NCBI GenBank assembly: GCA_041390105.1
Contig: JAWKQO010000001.1
Span: forward strand, 372,001 to 436,000
Direction: 5' to 3'
Length of the DNA stretch: 64,000 nt
From: Gemmatimonadota bacterium
GTDB taxonomy: Bacteria; Gemmatimonadota; Gemmatimonadetes; Longimicrobiales; Gaopeijiaceae
The notes beneath the pieces were generated by a model. That model was given only the letters and a program-made list of their open reading frames with translations. It made no database searches and was not told the origin of the DNA. Below are positions 26,208-33,967 of this stretch, one piece after another (the stretch's first letter is position 1; every line of letters starts with the position of its first letter). A program made the position numbers and the translations under genes.

Positions 26208-26644
26208 CCCCCGCTGAGGATGCCGCGACCCTCGAGGATGAGTGCCGGATCCTGTGTCTCGCCCTTACGGGGGAGCCGGCCACTCCGGTGCTGATCGAGA
26301 AGTACAGGCTGGGCCACGGGCATCCTTCCTTTCAGCGGCCGTGGACAGCGTTGGACCAGGCGTTGTTGGGTACCGCTCGTCGCGGGCCGGGCTGGGCCCG
26401 GGTCGCCGACGCCTATGCCGCTCTGTTCGACCGACGGGGGTTGCTCCGTAGGAAGCTCGTGCTCCTCTTCGCGCTGGCAGAGACGCTTCCCCCTCATCAC
26501 CGGGTGTTCGAGCAGGCACCGCTCGGGCGGCTGCCGGCCGCGTTGACGCTCGTCGGGGCGGGCGTCGCGGCGCTCTTCCGCTTGTCGGTCGGCGTCGTCC
26601 GCTTCGGGCCCTCGCATCTCCGCTCCCGGGCGACGACGCCATGA
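26204..26644 (+). CDS. Hypothetical protein wedged between epimerase and GMC-like oxidoreductase
   Basis: A 146-aa protein not recognised. It is helical and Ala/Leu/Arg-rich with one hydrophobic stretch near the C-terminus (about 112-130, ALTLVGAGVAALFRLSVG). Both ends overlap the neighbouring genes by four bases (ATGA), so it is co-translated with the epimerase and the flavoprotein and may be an accessory or anchoring subunit of the latter. The genomic placement is the main evidence that it is a real gene. Confidence 0.7.
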   Translation: MTPAEDAATLEDECRILCLALTGEPATPVLIEKYRLGHGHPSFQRPWTALDQALLGTARRGPGWARVADAYAALFDRRGLLRRKLVLLFALAETLPPHHRVFEQAPLGRLPAALTLVGAGVAALFRLSVGVVRFGPSHLRSRATTP

Positions 26645-28254
26645 GCGGCGTCGTGGTGGTGGGCGCCGGACCGAGCGGGCTCCACTTCGCGCTGACGCTG
26701 CTTCGGCGAGGGGTGCGGGTGACGCTGCTCGACGTGGGCTTCACCGCACCGCCGCCTGCGCTCCCGCAGCGGGGAATGGTCGAGCTCAAAGAGGAGCTTC
26801 CCGATCCGGCCGGATACTTCCTGGGGGATCGGCTCGAAGGCGTGGTCCTCCCGGACGACGATTCCGAGTTCTACGGATTCCCGCCGGGAAAGCAGTACAT
26901 CTTCGCACAGCCGCCGGGCGTCGAGGTTCGTAGCCAGGGCTTCGACCCACTGTTTTCATATGCGCTTGGGGGCTTGGCCGAGACCTGGACGGCGGGGTGC
27001 TACCCGCTGAATGAGGCGGAGCTGTCGGACTTCCCGGTGGCCCCCCACGACATGTTCGCGGCCTACGACGAGGTGGCGGGGCGCATCGGCGTCAGCGGAG
27101 AGGCCGACGACCTGGCCCGCTTCTTCCCTGTGCATGAACACCTGCAGCCGCCTTTGCCGCTGGATGAGCACTCGACGCGCCTCATGGCGGCGTACGGTCG
27201 GCGTCGCGGCCGTTTGCAGGCGCGCTTGCGGTGCTACATGGGGCGCACCCGGGTGGCCACGCTCAGTCGCCCGCTCGGAGAGAGGCCGGCGTGTGGCCGG
27301 CTGGGCCGCTGCCTGTGGGGATGTCCAACACACGCACTCTACACACCGTCGACCACGCTCGCGGAGTGCCGGCGCTATGAAGGCTTCGAGTATCGACCCG
27401 GTATTCGCGTGGATGCCCTGGAGCTGGACGGTCGCCGCGCCGTCGCGGTGGTGGGGGTCGAGGTGGAGACGGGCCGGCCCTGGCGGCTCCCCGCCGAGCG
27501 TGTCGCGCTCGCCGCCGGAACGTTGTCGAGCGCTCGGATCTTCTTGAGATCGCTGTTCCAACGAGACGGATCGGCTCCGGAGCTCACGGGCTTGATGGAC
27601 AACCGCCAGGTCCTGGTTCCCTTCGTCAACCTGGGGATGTTGGGGCGTCGGTACGATCCACAGACCTATCAATACCATCTGCTCGGGATGGGACTGACGT
27701 CGGAGGACCCGCGCCACTACGTGCACTGTCAGATCACGACGCTCAAGACCGCGCTCCTGCACCCCGTGGCTCAACAGCTACCGTTCGCACTCGCGCATTC
27801 TCTGCGTGTCACCAACGTGCTGCACGCGGCGCTGGGCGTTGTCAACGTGAACTTCCACGACACGCGCCGCGCCGAGAATCGGGCTCGACTGGGTGCCCCG
27901 GACGCCTCCGGCCTGCCAGCGCTGGAGCTACAGTACGCGCCCCCGGCCGACGAGCCGGACCGCATGCGAGATGCACTCGGTCGGGTGAGACGGGCTTTGC
28001 GGGCGCTCGGATGCGTGGCGCCTGCGCGGATGATGCACGTGCGGCCCATGGGGGCCAGCGTGCACTACGCCGGCCTGCTGCCGATGCGGCGGGAGGTGCA
28101 GCCGCTCACCTCCTCCGCGGACGGGCGGAGCCACGACGTGGACAACCTCTATCTGGTGGACGGGATCACGTTCCCGTTCCTACCTGCCAAGAACGGCACC
28201 TTCACGCTGATGGCGAATGCCGTGCGGATCGCCGAGCGGGTAACCGAGGGGTGA
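26641..28254 (+). CDS. GMC-like FAD oxidoreductase with Cys motif
   Basis: A 537-aa flavoprotein: VVVVGAGPSGLHFALTLL binds FAD; the C-terminal domain has VRPMGASVHYAGLLPM and NLYLVDGITFPFLPAKNG, corresponding to the GMC signature around the catalytic His and the FAD-contacting NP region. An ACGRLGRCLWGCP cysteine motif near residue 220 resembles that of long-chain alcohol oxidases and cholesterol-oxidase-like GMC proteins. It probably oxidises an alcohol of a sugar or lipid; the substrate is unknown. Last gene of the plus-strand run; convergent with the small membrane protein genes. Confidence 0.82.
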   Translation: MSGVVVVGAGPSGLHFALTLLRRGVRVTLLDVGFTAPPPALPQRGMVELKEELPDPAGYFLGDRLEGVVLPDDDSEFYGFPPGKQYIFAQPPGVEVRSQGFDPLFSYALGGLAETWTAGCYPLNEAELSDFPVAPHDMFAAYDEVAGRIGVSGEADDLARFFPVHEHLQPPLPLDEHSTRLMAAYGRRRGRLQARLRCYMGRTRVATLSRPLGERPACGRLGRCLWGCPTHALYTPSTTLAECRRYEGFEYRPGIRVDALELDGRRAVAVVGVEVETGRPWRLPAERVALAAGTLSSARIFLRSLFQRDGSAPELTGLMDNRQVLVPFVNLGMLGRRYDPQTYQYHLLGMGLTSEDPRHYVHCQITTLKTALLHPVAQQLPFALAHSLRVTNVLHAALGVVNVNFHDTRRAENRARLGAPDASGLPALELQYAPPADEPDRMRDALGRVRRALRALGCVAPARMMHVRPMGASVHYAGLLPMRREVQPLTSSADGRSHDVDNLYLVDGITFPFLPAKNGTFTLMANAVRIAERVTEG

Positions 28255-28281
28255 GGGGAGGCGGCGGCGAGGAGGCCGTCC

Positions 28282-28575
28282 TCAGCCGACCAGACGGTTG
28301 TAGACGCTGCCGACGAGCCGACCCAGACCGTAGCCGATCACGAACATGTACACGAAGCCGATGAAGGCCCCCGCCCACGAGACGCGATAGCCCGGGAGGA
28401 AGATCCCGAGCAGGCTGAGGTGCTGGCCCATGTTGACTCCGCCCTTCAGCACCAGGAAGACCGTCGCGAAGAAGAGCCCGAAGCTCAACAGTAGTCCGAA
28501 GGCCCATCCCCAGGCCCGTTCATTCAGCTTCCGAAGCGCCAGCTCGAGCTCTTGCGCATCCTGCTCAGTAGACAC
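28282..28575 (-). CDS. Small two-helix membrane protein with VSWAGAFIG motif, copy 2
   Basis: A 97-aa protein starting at GTG 28575, with a charged helical N-terminus (TEQDAQELELALRKLNERAW) and two transmembrane segments. The loop before the second helix reads PGYRVSWAGAFIGFVY, nearly identical to the product of the upstream gene, so the two are diverged tandem copies. It follows that gene by 23 bases. The frame stays open further upstream, but the homologous product and the gap support this start. Function unknown. Confidence 0.72.
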   Translation of the reverse strand: MSTEQDAQELELALRKLNERAWGWAFGLLLSFGLFFATVFLVLKGGVNMGQHLSLLGIFLPGYRVSWAGAFIGFVYMFVIGYGLGRLVGSVYNRLVG

Positions 28576-28598
28576 CGGGTTCGCTCTCTGCAGGGGAC

Positions 28599-28985
28599 TC
28601 AGATGTGGTCGAGGAAGTCGCGGGTCGCGGTCAACTCGGCGCGGGTTCGAGCCGCGAAGACCGACACGGCCAGGACGAGGTTCCGGACGAAGGCGATGAA
28701 CCAGCCGATGACGGCGCCCACCAGGAAGCCCCAGGCGGCCCCGATGAACGCCCCCGCCCAACTCACGGTGTAGCCGTAGAAGTACTGGTTCAGGAGCCCG
28801 AGATCGAAGCCGGGGTCGGGAGAGCGCAGCAGGTACACCGCCGTGACCAGGAAGATCACCAGGCCGACGGCCAAGCCCACTGCCGTGCCGAGGGCCCGCT
28901 TGTGGAGGGGCGCGAAGGCCATCGCCAGCGTGCGAGGGATCTGATTGCCGTCGTTCGTCACGGGGTCCTGAGTCTGTGGGATCAC
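28599..28985 (-). CDS. Small two-helix membrane protein with VSWAGAFIG motif, copy 1
   Basis: A 128-aa protein starting at GTG 28985 (AGGTGA just upstream). Two hydrophobic segments (about 35-55 and 73-105) flank YGYTVSWAGAFIGAAWG, the block shared with the downstream copy; a short amphipathic tail ends FLDHI. Both genes lie downstream of a glycosyltransferase on the same strand, which hints at a membrane role in the polysaccharide locus, but no function is recognised. Confidence 0.72.
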   Translation of the reverse strand: MIPQTQDPVTNDGNQIPRTLAMAFAPLHKRALGTAVGLAVGLVIFLVTAVYLLRSPDPGFDLGLLNQYFYGYTVSWAGAFIGAAWGFLVGAVIGWFIAFVRNLVLAVSVFAARTRAELTATRDFLDHI

Positions 28986-29036
28986 GGCTCACCTACGCTC
29001 AATATCGGGAGCGGGGGGAGACGAGGCAACGCGCCC

Positions 29037-29942
29037 TCAGCGGATCCGGGAAAGTGCGTCGCCGGGTCCGAGCAGGGATCCGACGACCTCGCCCCAGGCC
29101 CAGCCGCCCACGAACAGCGCGAGCAGGGGCAGAGAGCGCAGCAGGACTCCGCGATCCACGCCCTTGTCGAGGCAACGGCGCACGATGCGCATCAAGAGCA
29201 AGGGCGGAAGCGCGAAGGAGGCCAGGGCCAGGGCCATCCGCTTGGGGAACGGACTGGCGGCCGCACGCGCTCCGGCGTAGGAGCGGGAGTAGAGGTAGCG
29301 TTGCGAGAGGTAGAGGCCAACCGTGTAGTGCATCTTGTGGCCCACGACGATATCCGGGTGACACACCAGGTCGACGCCGTCGGCACGGATGGCGTCGTGA
29401 AGGTGGTTCTCCCAGAGACCCGCGTGGGTCACGTCATGGTGCTTCTCCAACAAAGCGCGGTCGTAGACGGTGTTGTTGCCGGTGATGCCGTCGACGACCC
29501 CGGCGGGAATCGGGGGAAGGAGGTGGCTGTACTCGCAGAGAAAAGCCGCTTCGTCCACCCAGCGCTCGCTGGCGGCGTTGGCAACGGCTCCCCCCACGAC
29601 GCGAGCCGTCTCGCGGGCGGCCAGCATGCGCTTCGCCCAATCCCTGGGAACCACAACGTGGTCCTCGATCACCGCAACCGACGGCGAGTGGGCCCGGTCG
29701 AAGGCCATCGCCCGCAGGTCGGGAATCGTGGTCCCCGGCGGCGCGGACAACACCTCCGTCTCGGGGAAGCGCTCACGGATGCGAGCTGCGACGTCACCGC
29801 CCAGGCGCTCCGCGACGATCACATGGACGGCGGCGCCCTCTTGCTCTGCCAGGGCGGTCAGGCAGCCCTCCAAATCGCTCCAGCGGTTCACGAAGGGAAC
29901 GACGACGGTAAGGGCGGCGGAAGCGTCCGTGATCGAGCTCAT
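29037..29942 (-). CDS. Family 2-like glycosyltransferase, IED type, copy 2
   Basis: A 301-aa GT2-like protein: LTVVVPFVNRWSDLEGCL at the start and VAVIEDHVVVPRDWAKRM where a DxD would be expected, matching copy 1 at 21769-22686. Further shared positions are the region after the metal site (GGAVANAA, then LCEYSHLLPP) and two hydrophobic helices at the C-terminus. It heads a minus-strand run with the two small membrane proteins and is divergent from the GT-C-like gene at 30047. Confidence 0.8.
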   Translation of the reverse strand: MSSITDASAALTVVVPFVNRWSDLEGCLTALAEQEGAAVHVIVAERLGGDVAARIRERFPETEVLSAPPGTTIPDLRAMAFDRAHSPSVAVIEDHVVVPRDWAKRMLAARETARVVGGAVANAASERWVDEAAFLCEYSHLLPPIPAGVVDGITGNNTVYDRALLEKHHDVTHAGLWENHLHDAIRADGVDLVCHPDIVVGHKMHYTVGLYLSQRYLYSRSYAGARAAASPFPKRMALALASFALPPLLLMRIVRRCLDKGVDRGVLLRSLPLLALFVGGWAWGEVVGSLLGPGDALSRIR

Positions 29943-29958
29943 GGTCCTGGGCAGGCGT

Positions 29959-29974
29959 GGGCGTGCTCCTTGCG
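29959..29974 (+). promoter_or_regulatory. Candidate sigma-54 -24/-12 promoter
   Basis: GGGCGTGCTCCTTGCG: GG-N10-GC with TTGC at -12; only C and G of the CACG block match. Start predicted near 29984, about 63 bases before ATG 30047. It is weaker than the other candidates and pairs with an element on the opposite strand in the same 104-base gap. Confidence 0.25.
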
Positions 29975-29986
29975 GACGGGAGGTGT

Positions 29987-30002
29987 GGCAAGTCTCGTAC
30001 CC
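29987..30002 (-). promoter_or_regulatory. Candidate sigma-54 -24/-12 promoter
   Basis: Minus strand reads GGGTACGAGACTTGCC: GG-N10-GC with ACG-A after the -24 element and TTGC at -12, close to TGGCACGRNNNTTGCW. Predicted start near 29977, about 35 bases before the start codon at 29942 of the IED-type glycosyltransferase gene. Confidence 0.35.
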
Positions 30003-30046
30003 CGGTTGGATCCGGGCCAGGGCGATCTCAGCGTGTGGGTGGCGAC

Positions 30047-31576
30047 ATGAGTTGGAGTGAAGGGGGCGAGAGCGGGGGGCTGGCGCTGGCTCGGCGCATC
30101 GGGGTCCTGGCCTTGGTGCTCCTGCTCGTCTTCGGGCTCCGGGACGCCACGCTGGGTCCGGACGCCAAAGCGGACGACTACGCCCAGTACCTGCTGCACG
30201 CCCGCGCCCTCGTCGAGGGCCGGCCCTACGCGGATACCGGCTACCTGTTCTCCCCGCTCCAGTGGGGGGTGGGCCCGCCGGTACAGTCGCCGGGGTATCC
30301 GCTCACGGTGGCCCCGGCGTTTGCCCTTCTGGGGGAGCAGGCCTGGATTCCGGATGCGCTGTCCCTTTTGGGTGCCATCGCCTTCGTCCTGCTCGGCGGG
30401 CTGTACTTCGGTCGGATCGACCCCGTCTCCGGTGCGCTGAGCATGATGGTCACGGCGGTCGCTTTGGTGCAGGTGCACGCCATCGCCACTCCGGGCCCCG
30501 ATTTGATCTTCTGCGCGCTGCTGTGGGCTGTGGCCTGGATCGCGGACCGCGAGGGCCGTTGGAGCTGGGGTAGGACGACCCTTCTGGCGCTGCTCGCGGT
30601 CATGGCCGTGCTCTACCGGATCGCGGCTCTGCCGCTGGTCCCGGCCTTCCTGGCGTTCGGTCTGCTCAATTGGCGCGAGCAAGGGGTCAAGCCCTGGCTC
30701 GCCGGTGTCGCTACGGGGGGCGCCTTCGCCTGGGTCTTCCTGATCTTCGGTGCCAGTCGCGTACCGGCGCCCCCGCAGTACGTTCTGGATGCGCTGCGCA
30801 CGGCGCGCAGCCGCGCGCCGGAGCCCAAGGAGACCGGGCCCGCCTTCGTGGGACTCTCCGAGAACCTCTCCCTCTACACCCGCAGCGCTTTCGAGTTGGA
30901 GGCCTATCCCTTCCCCTGGAAGCGACTGAACCAGGCGTATCACCTGGCCGCGTCCTTGCCCATCGCAGTGGGGGCGGGCCGCTGGGGGATGCGCCGGTGG
31001 CGCAGCTTTGGCGTGCTGTTGATGTTCGCCTACGTGTGCATGCTGTTGCTTCTCTCGCTACGCACCGATCGCTACCTCTGGCCCGTGGCGCCAGTGATCG
31101 CCTTCGGGTTGGCGGCCGGGACGCGCGCGCTCCTCGGCTGGGCCATGCAGAGGGCGGAGCGCGCACGGACCGGCGTCGTGGTGTTGGTGATGGCGCTGGC
31201 GGCTCTCACGTTGGGCCGCGTGGTTCGGGACCCCGGACCCGTGCCGATTCGAGAGAACGCAGACGTGGCGGCCATGTTCGCGGCCGTGCGCCGCGAAGCC
31301 GGAGCGAGGTCCGTCCGCGTCGCCTTCTACAAGGCGCGCACCTTGACGTGGGAGGTGGGCGTTCCTGCCGCTCCGCTCGCCGGATCCCGTGTGGACGAGG
31401 CCGTGTTCCAGGAACTCGCCGCGCTCGATCTTACGCATGTGATCGTGGGGAGCCTGGATGGCGAAGCGCACCTGGCGGTGGAGCAGTGGCAGCGATTGGT
31501 GGTGGAGTACCCGGAGCGCTTCCAGCTTGTGGAGCGCAGCGGCGACTTCGCGCTCTATCGCGTCCTCACGTCCTGA
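30047..31576 (+). CDS. Polytopic membrane protein, GT-C (family 39-like) glycosyltransferase candidate
   Basis: A 509-aa protein with about ten transmembrane helices and a soluble C-terminal segment. The first external loop has DAKADDYAQYLLHARAL and GRPYADTGYLF, the D-x-Y pattern with small-residue follow-up typical of PMT/GT39 enzymes; a later loop has LRTDRYLWPVAP, like the R-Y-x-x-P motif of this superfamily. It probably transfers a sugar from a polyprenyl-phosphate donor on the outer face of the inner membrane. ATG 30047 is chosen because earlier residues are not membrane-protein-like. Its 3' end overlaps the convergent wecB-like gene by 11 bases. Confidence 0.78.
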   Translation: MSWSEGGESGGLALARRIGVLALVLLLVFGLRDATLGPDAKADDYAQYLLHARALVEGRPYADTGYLFSPLQWGVGPPVQSPGYPLTVAPAFALLGEQAWIPDALSLLGAIAFVLLGGLYFGRIDPVSGALSMMVTAVALVQVHAIATPGPDLIFCALLWAVAWIADREGRWSWGRTTLLALLAVMAVLYRIAALPLVPAFLAFGLLNWREQGVKPWLAGVATGGAFAWVFLIFGASRVPAPPQYVLDALRTARSRAPEPKETGPAFVGLSENLSLYTRSAFELEAYPFPWKRLNQAYHLAASLPIAVGAGRWGMRRWRSFGVLLMFAYVCMLLLLSLRTDRYLWPVAPVIAFGLAAGTRALLGWAMQRAERARTGVVVLVMALAALTLGRVVRDPGPVPIRENADVAAMFAAVRREAGARSVRVAFYKARTLTWEVGVPAAPLAGSRVDEAVFQELAALDLTHVIVGSLDGEAHLAVEQWQRLVVEYPERFQLVERSGDFALYRVLTS

Positions 31577-32681
31577 CAGGGGCGCCGGAGCGTTCGCGCA
31601 GAAACGCCTTGACGACATCGACGATGCGCTCGGCGGCATGACCATCCCACAAGGGTGGCTGACGACCACCGCCTACCGGAGCGTTCTCCAGTGAGGCGAC
31701 CGCATCGAGGATGGCGTCCCGGGTGGGCTCGATCAGGCGGTTCGTGCCCTCGGTGACCGTGACCGGGCGCTCGGTGTTGGGGCGCGCCGTCAGACAGGGC
31801 ACTCCCAGCACGGTGGTCTCCTCCTGGATCCCGCCGGAGTCCGTGAGTACGAATCCAGCCTGAGCGGTGAGGCCCAAGAACTCCAGATATCCCAGCGGCG
31901 CCAGGATGCGCACGTCTCCCAGGGCCTCCATGAGACCGAAACGCTCGAGGTTGGCCCGCGTGCGCGGATGGGCAGGGAAAAGGATCGGCCGCTTCTTCGC
32001 GATGTGCGCCAGCGCCTCCGCGATCGGCCCCAGAGTCTCGAGGCTGTCGACATTCGAGGGCCGATGGAGTGTGACCACGCCATAGGAACCCGGCTTGACT
32101 CCCAACTGCTGGACGATCCCGGTGGCGAGCGCTCGGTCACGATGGGCAAGGAGGGTGTCGATCATCACGTTCCCGACGAAGTGGATGCGTTCGTCGGGGA
32201 CGCCTTCGGCGCGCAGGTTGTGGTTTCCGCTTTCCTCGGTGGTGAACAGAAGATCCGAGAGGCGGTCGGTCACGACGCGGTTGATCTCCTCCGGCATCCC
32301 CCAGTCGAACGATCGCAGTCCCGCTTCCACATGGGCCACCGGCACGCCCAGCTTGGCGGCGACCAGGGCGCAGGCGACGGTGGAGTTGACGTCCCCCACG
32401 ACCAGCACCAGGTCCGGATGCGAGTCGAGCACCACCTTCTCGAACTCGATCATGATGCGGGCGGTCTGCACAGCGTGCGATGCAGAGCCCACGCCGAGAT
32501 CGACGTCCGGTCGCGGAATCCCCAACTCGTCGAAGAAGATGTGCGACATGGCGCTGTCGTAGTGCTGGCCGGTGTGGACCAGTGTCTGACGAAGCGTACC
32601 CTCGCGCGCAAAGGCATCGACGATGGGGGCGATCTTCATGAAGTTGGGCCGGGCGCCGGCCACATGGATGATGTGCGGCAT
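31566..32681 (-). CDS. wecB: UDP-N-acetylglucosamine 2-epimerase (non-hydrolysing)
   Basis: Interconverts UDP-GlcNAc and UDP-ManNAc, supplying ManNAc-type sugars for the polysaccharide. The 371-aa product has the family landmarks in order: VAGARPNFMKIAPI, HTGQHYD, VVGDVNSTVACALVA, VAHVEAGLRS, VGNVMIDTLL, VTLHRPSNVD and TDSGGIQEETTVLGVPCLT. ATG 32681 is the canonical start; the frame is open far upstream through the Wza-like gene but that is a shadow. It follows the Wza-like gene by 8 bases and is likely co-transcribed. Confidence 0.95.
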   Translation of the reverse strand: MPHIIHVAGARPNFMKIAPIVDAFAREGTLRQTLVHTGQHYDSAMSHIFFDELGIPRPDVDLGVGSASHAVQTARIMIEFEKVVLDSHPDLVLVVGDVNSTVACALVAAKLGVPVAHVEAGLRSFDWGMPEEINRVVTDRLSDLLFTTEESGNHNLRAEGVPDERIHFVGNVMIDTLLAHRDRALATGIVQQLGVKPGSYGVVTLHRPSNVDSLETLGPIAEALAHIAKKRPILFPAHPRTRANLERFGLMEALGDVRILAPLGYLEFLGLTAQAGFVLTDSGGIQEETTVLGVPCLTARPNTERPVTVTEGTNRLIEPTRDAILDAVASLENAPVGGGRQPPLWDGHAAERIVDVVKAFLRERSGAPVRT

Positions 32682-32689
32682 GGATGCGA

Positions 32690-33487
32690 TCAGAAGAAGA
32701 TGCGCACGCCGAAGATCAGGAAGCTGCCCAGGATGATGGCCCCACGGGCCACCCGCCCCCAGACCGCCGAGCTGACATTGGCGGGCACCACGAACTGATC
32801 GCCCGCCTGCAGGTTCATCTGATCCAGCGTGAGCCCTTGCACGAGGGCATCCTGCAACGGGTCGCCCTCCCAGATGTCGACCTCGCGGTCCAACTCCCGG
32901 CGCGTGATGCGCACCCGATCGAGATTGGAGGCCTGCTGAATGCCCGCCCGCATGAGCGCTTCTCCCACCAGGAGCGTGGAGGGAACGTTGAAGAAACCGG
33001 GATTGTTGACAGCTCCCGTCACCATCAGGCGGATGGTCGACTCCGCCTGTACCACCGGCTGCTGGATGAAGCGCGAGAGCTGCTTCGTGAGGTGCTCCTC
33101 GAGCTCGGAACGGAGCACGCCCTGCAAGCCGATCGCGCCCAACACGGGCAGGGTGATCTGGGGGCCCGCTTCCACAACGAAGGTATCCGCGGTTTGCCAC
33201 TCTCCCTCGATCAGGAGGATGATCCGATCGCCGATGCGGAAGTCACCGTCCCGCAGGCGCTGGAGGATCATGTCGATATCCCGCCTGGCCCGCTCACGCA
33301 TCGACCCGGAATACGCCGAGGAGGCCACGACCTCCTGGTTGCGGTCCAGGAGCGTCTCGAGGTCGCTGCGGGTCATCTGCAGGCCACCGAGCTGCGTGCG
33401 GATCGGGGGGACCTGGGCGGAGACGCCGGCCGTCGCGAACAGCGACAGAAGGAGCATCAGCGCGGCGAAGGCTCCGTGCTTGGTCAT
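32690..33487 (-). CDS. Polysaccharide export protein, Wza-like, short non-lipidated form
   Basis: Outer-membrane channel component for capsule or exopolysaccharide. The 265-aa product has a type I signal peptide (LLLSLFATAGVSAQ), a poly-export domain beginning FRIGDRIILLI, an SLBB-like domain (IRLMVTGAVNNPGFFNVPS) and a C-terminal hydrophobic helix (ARGAIILGSFLIFG) that in Wza forms the outer-membrane barrel. Unlike E. coli Wza (379 aa) there is no lipobox cysteine and one SLBB repeat appears to be missing. Upstream of wecB on the same strand. Confidence 0.9.
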   Translation of the reverse strand: MTKHGAFAALMLLLSLFATAGVSAQVPPIRTQLGGLQMTRSDLETLLDRNQEVVASSAYSGSMRERARRDIDMILQRLRDGDFRIGDRIILLIEGEWQTADTFVVEAGPQITLPVLGAIGLQGVLRSELEEHLTKQLSRFIQQPVVQAESTIRLMVTGAVNNPGFFNVPSTLLVGEALMRAGIQQASNLDRVRITRRELDREVDIWEGDPLQDALVQGLTLDQMNLQAGDQFVVPANVSSAVWGRVARGAIILGSFLIFGVRIFF

Positions 33488-33967
33488 GGCGAGTGTCGTT
33501 CTCCACTGGGTTTCTGGGCCTTTGTCCGGCCCGCTGGCCTTTCACCGCAGGGCCCCTGCCGTCCCCGATTCGTCTCTCGGGCGGAGCAGGGATCTCCCCG
33601 GGTCTAGCGCGGGAAAGCGGAGGTCCACAGGTCAAGATCGGGGCCGCGACCCCCGGGTCGGCTTCCCCGCGCGAAGGCGAAGACTGGCAACACGTTTTGT
33701 GCCACTCGCCCTCGTCTTGCGACCCCCACGTAGGCGAGTGTGGTTGCGTTCCCGCAACAGAGTCTCGCTCGCCTGCCACGAAGCACGCAAGACGAGCGGT
33801 CGCGGCCACGGCCCGACAGACCGCTCGAACCCAGTCATCATGCGGGCTCTGTGCGCCCGTGCCCGTGCCCCCTGGCGCACGCGCACACGCGCATGGAAGA
33901 TGCAGGGCCGAATCCTGCCGGCCGTTGGGTGAGCGGTGCGGCGACCCACCCCCGTGGTTTCAACCGA
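33488..33967. other. Divergent intergenic region between wza-like gene and pseudo-receiver/GGDEF gene
   Basis: About 480 bases with no plausible gene. A short inverted repeat lies at 33743-33758. A weak GG-N10-GC element (minus strand, + positions 33545-33560, reading CGGCAGGGGCCCTGCG) lies about 50 bases upstream of the wza-like start; it lacks a full TTGC and is not called as a promoter. No clear sigma-70 promoter was found for the plus-strand gene. Confidence 0.5.
33743..33758. repeat. Inverted repeat GTTGCG-TTCC-CGCAAC
   Basis: A perfect 6-bp inverted repeat with a 4-base centre, roughly midway between the divergent wza-like and pseudo-receiver/GGDEF genes. It is placed like an operator for a regulator of either gene; a hairpin in the leader of the plus-strand gene is also possible. 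The GG-N-GC spacing around its TTGC is 11, not 10, so it was not counted as a sigma-54 element. Confidence 0.3.

Noticed and set aside
33687..33703. TGGCAACACGTTTTGTGCC as a sigma-54 promoter in the wza-like upstream region
   Set aside because: The GG/GC spacing is not 10 on either strand.
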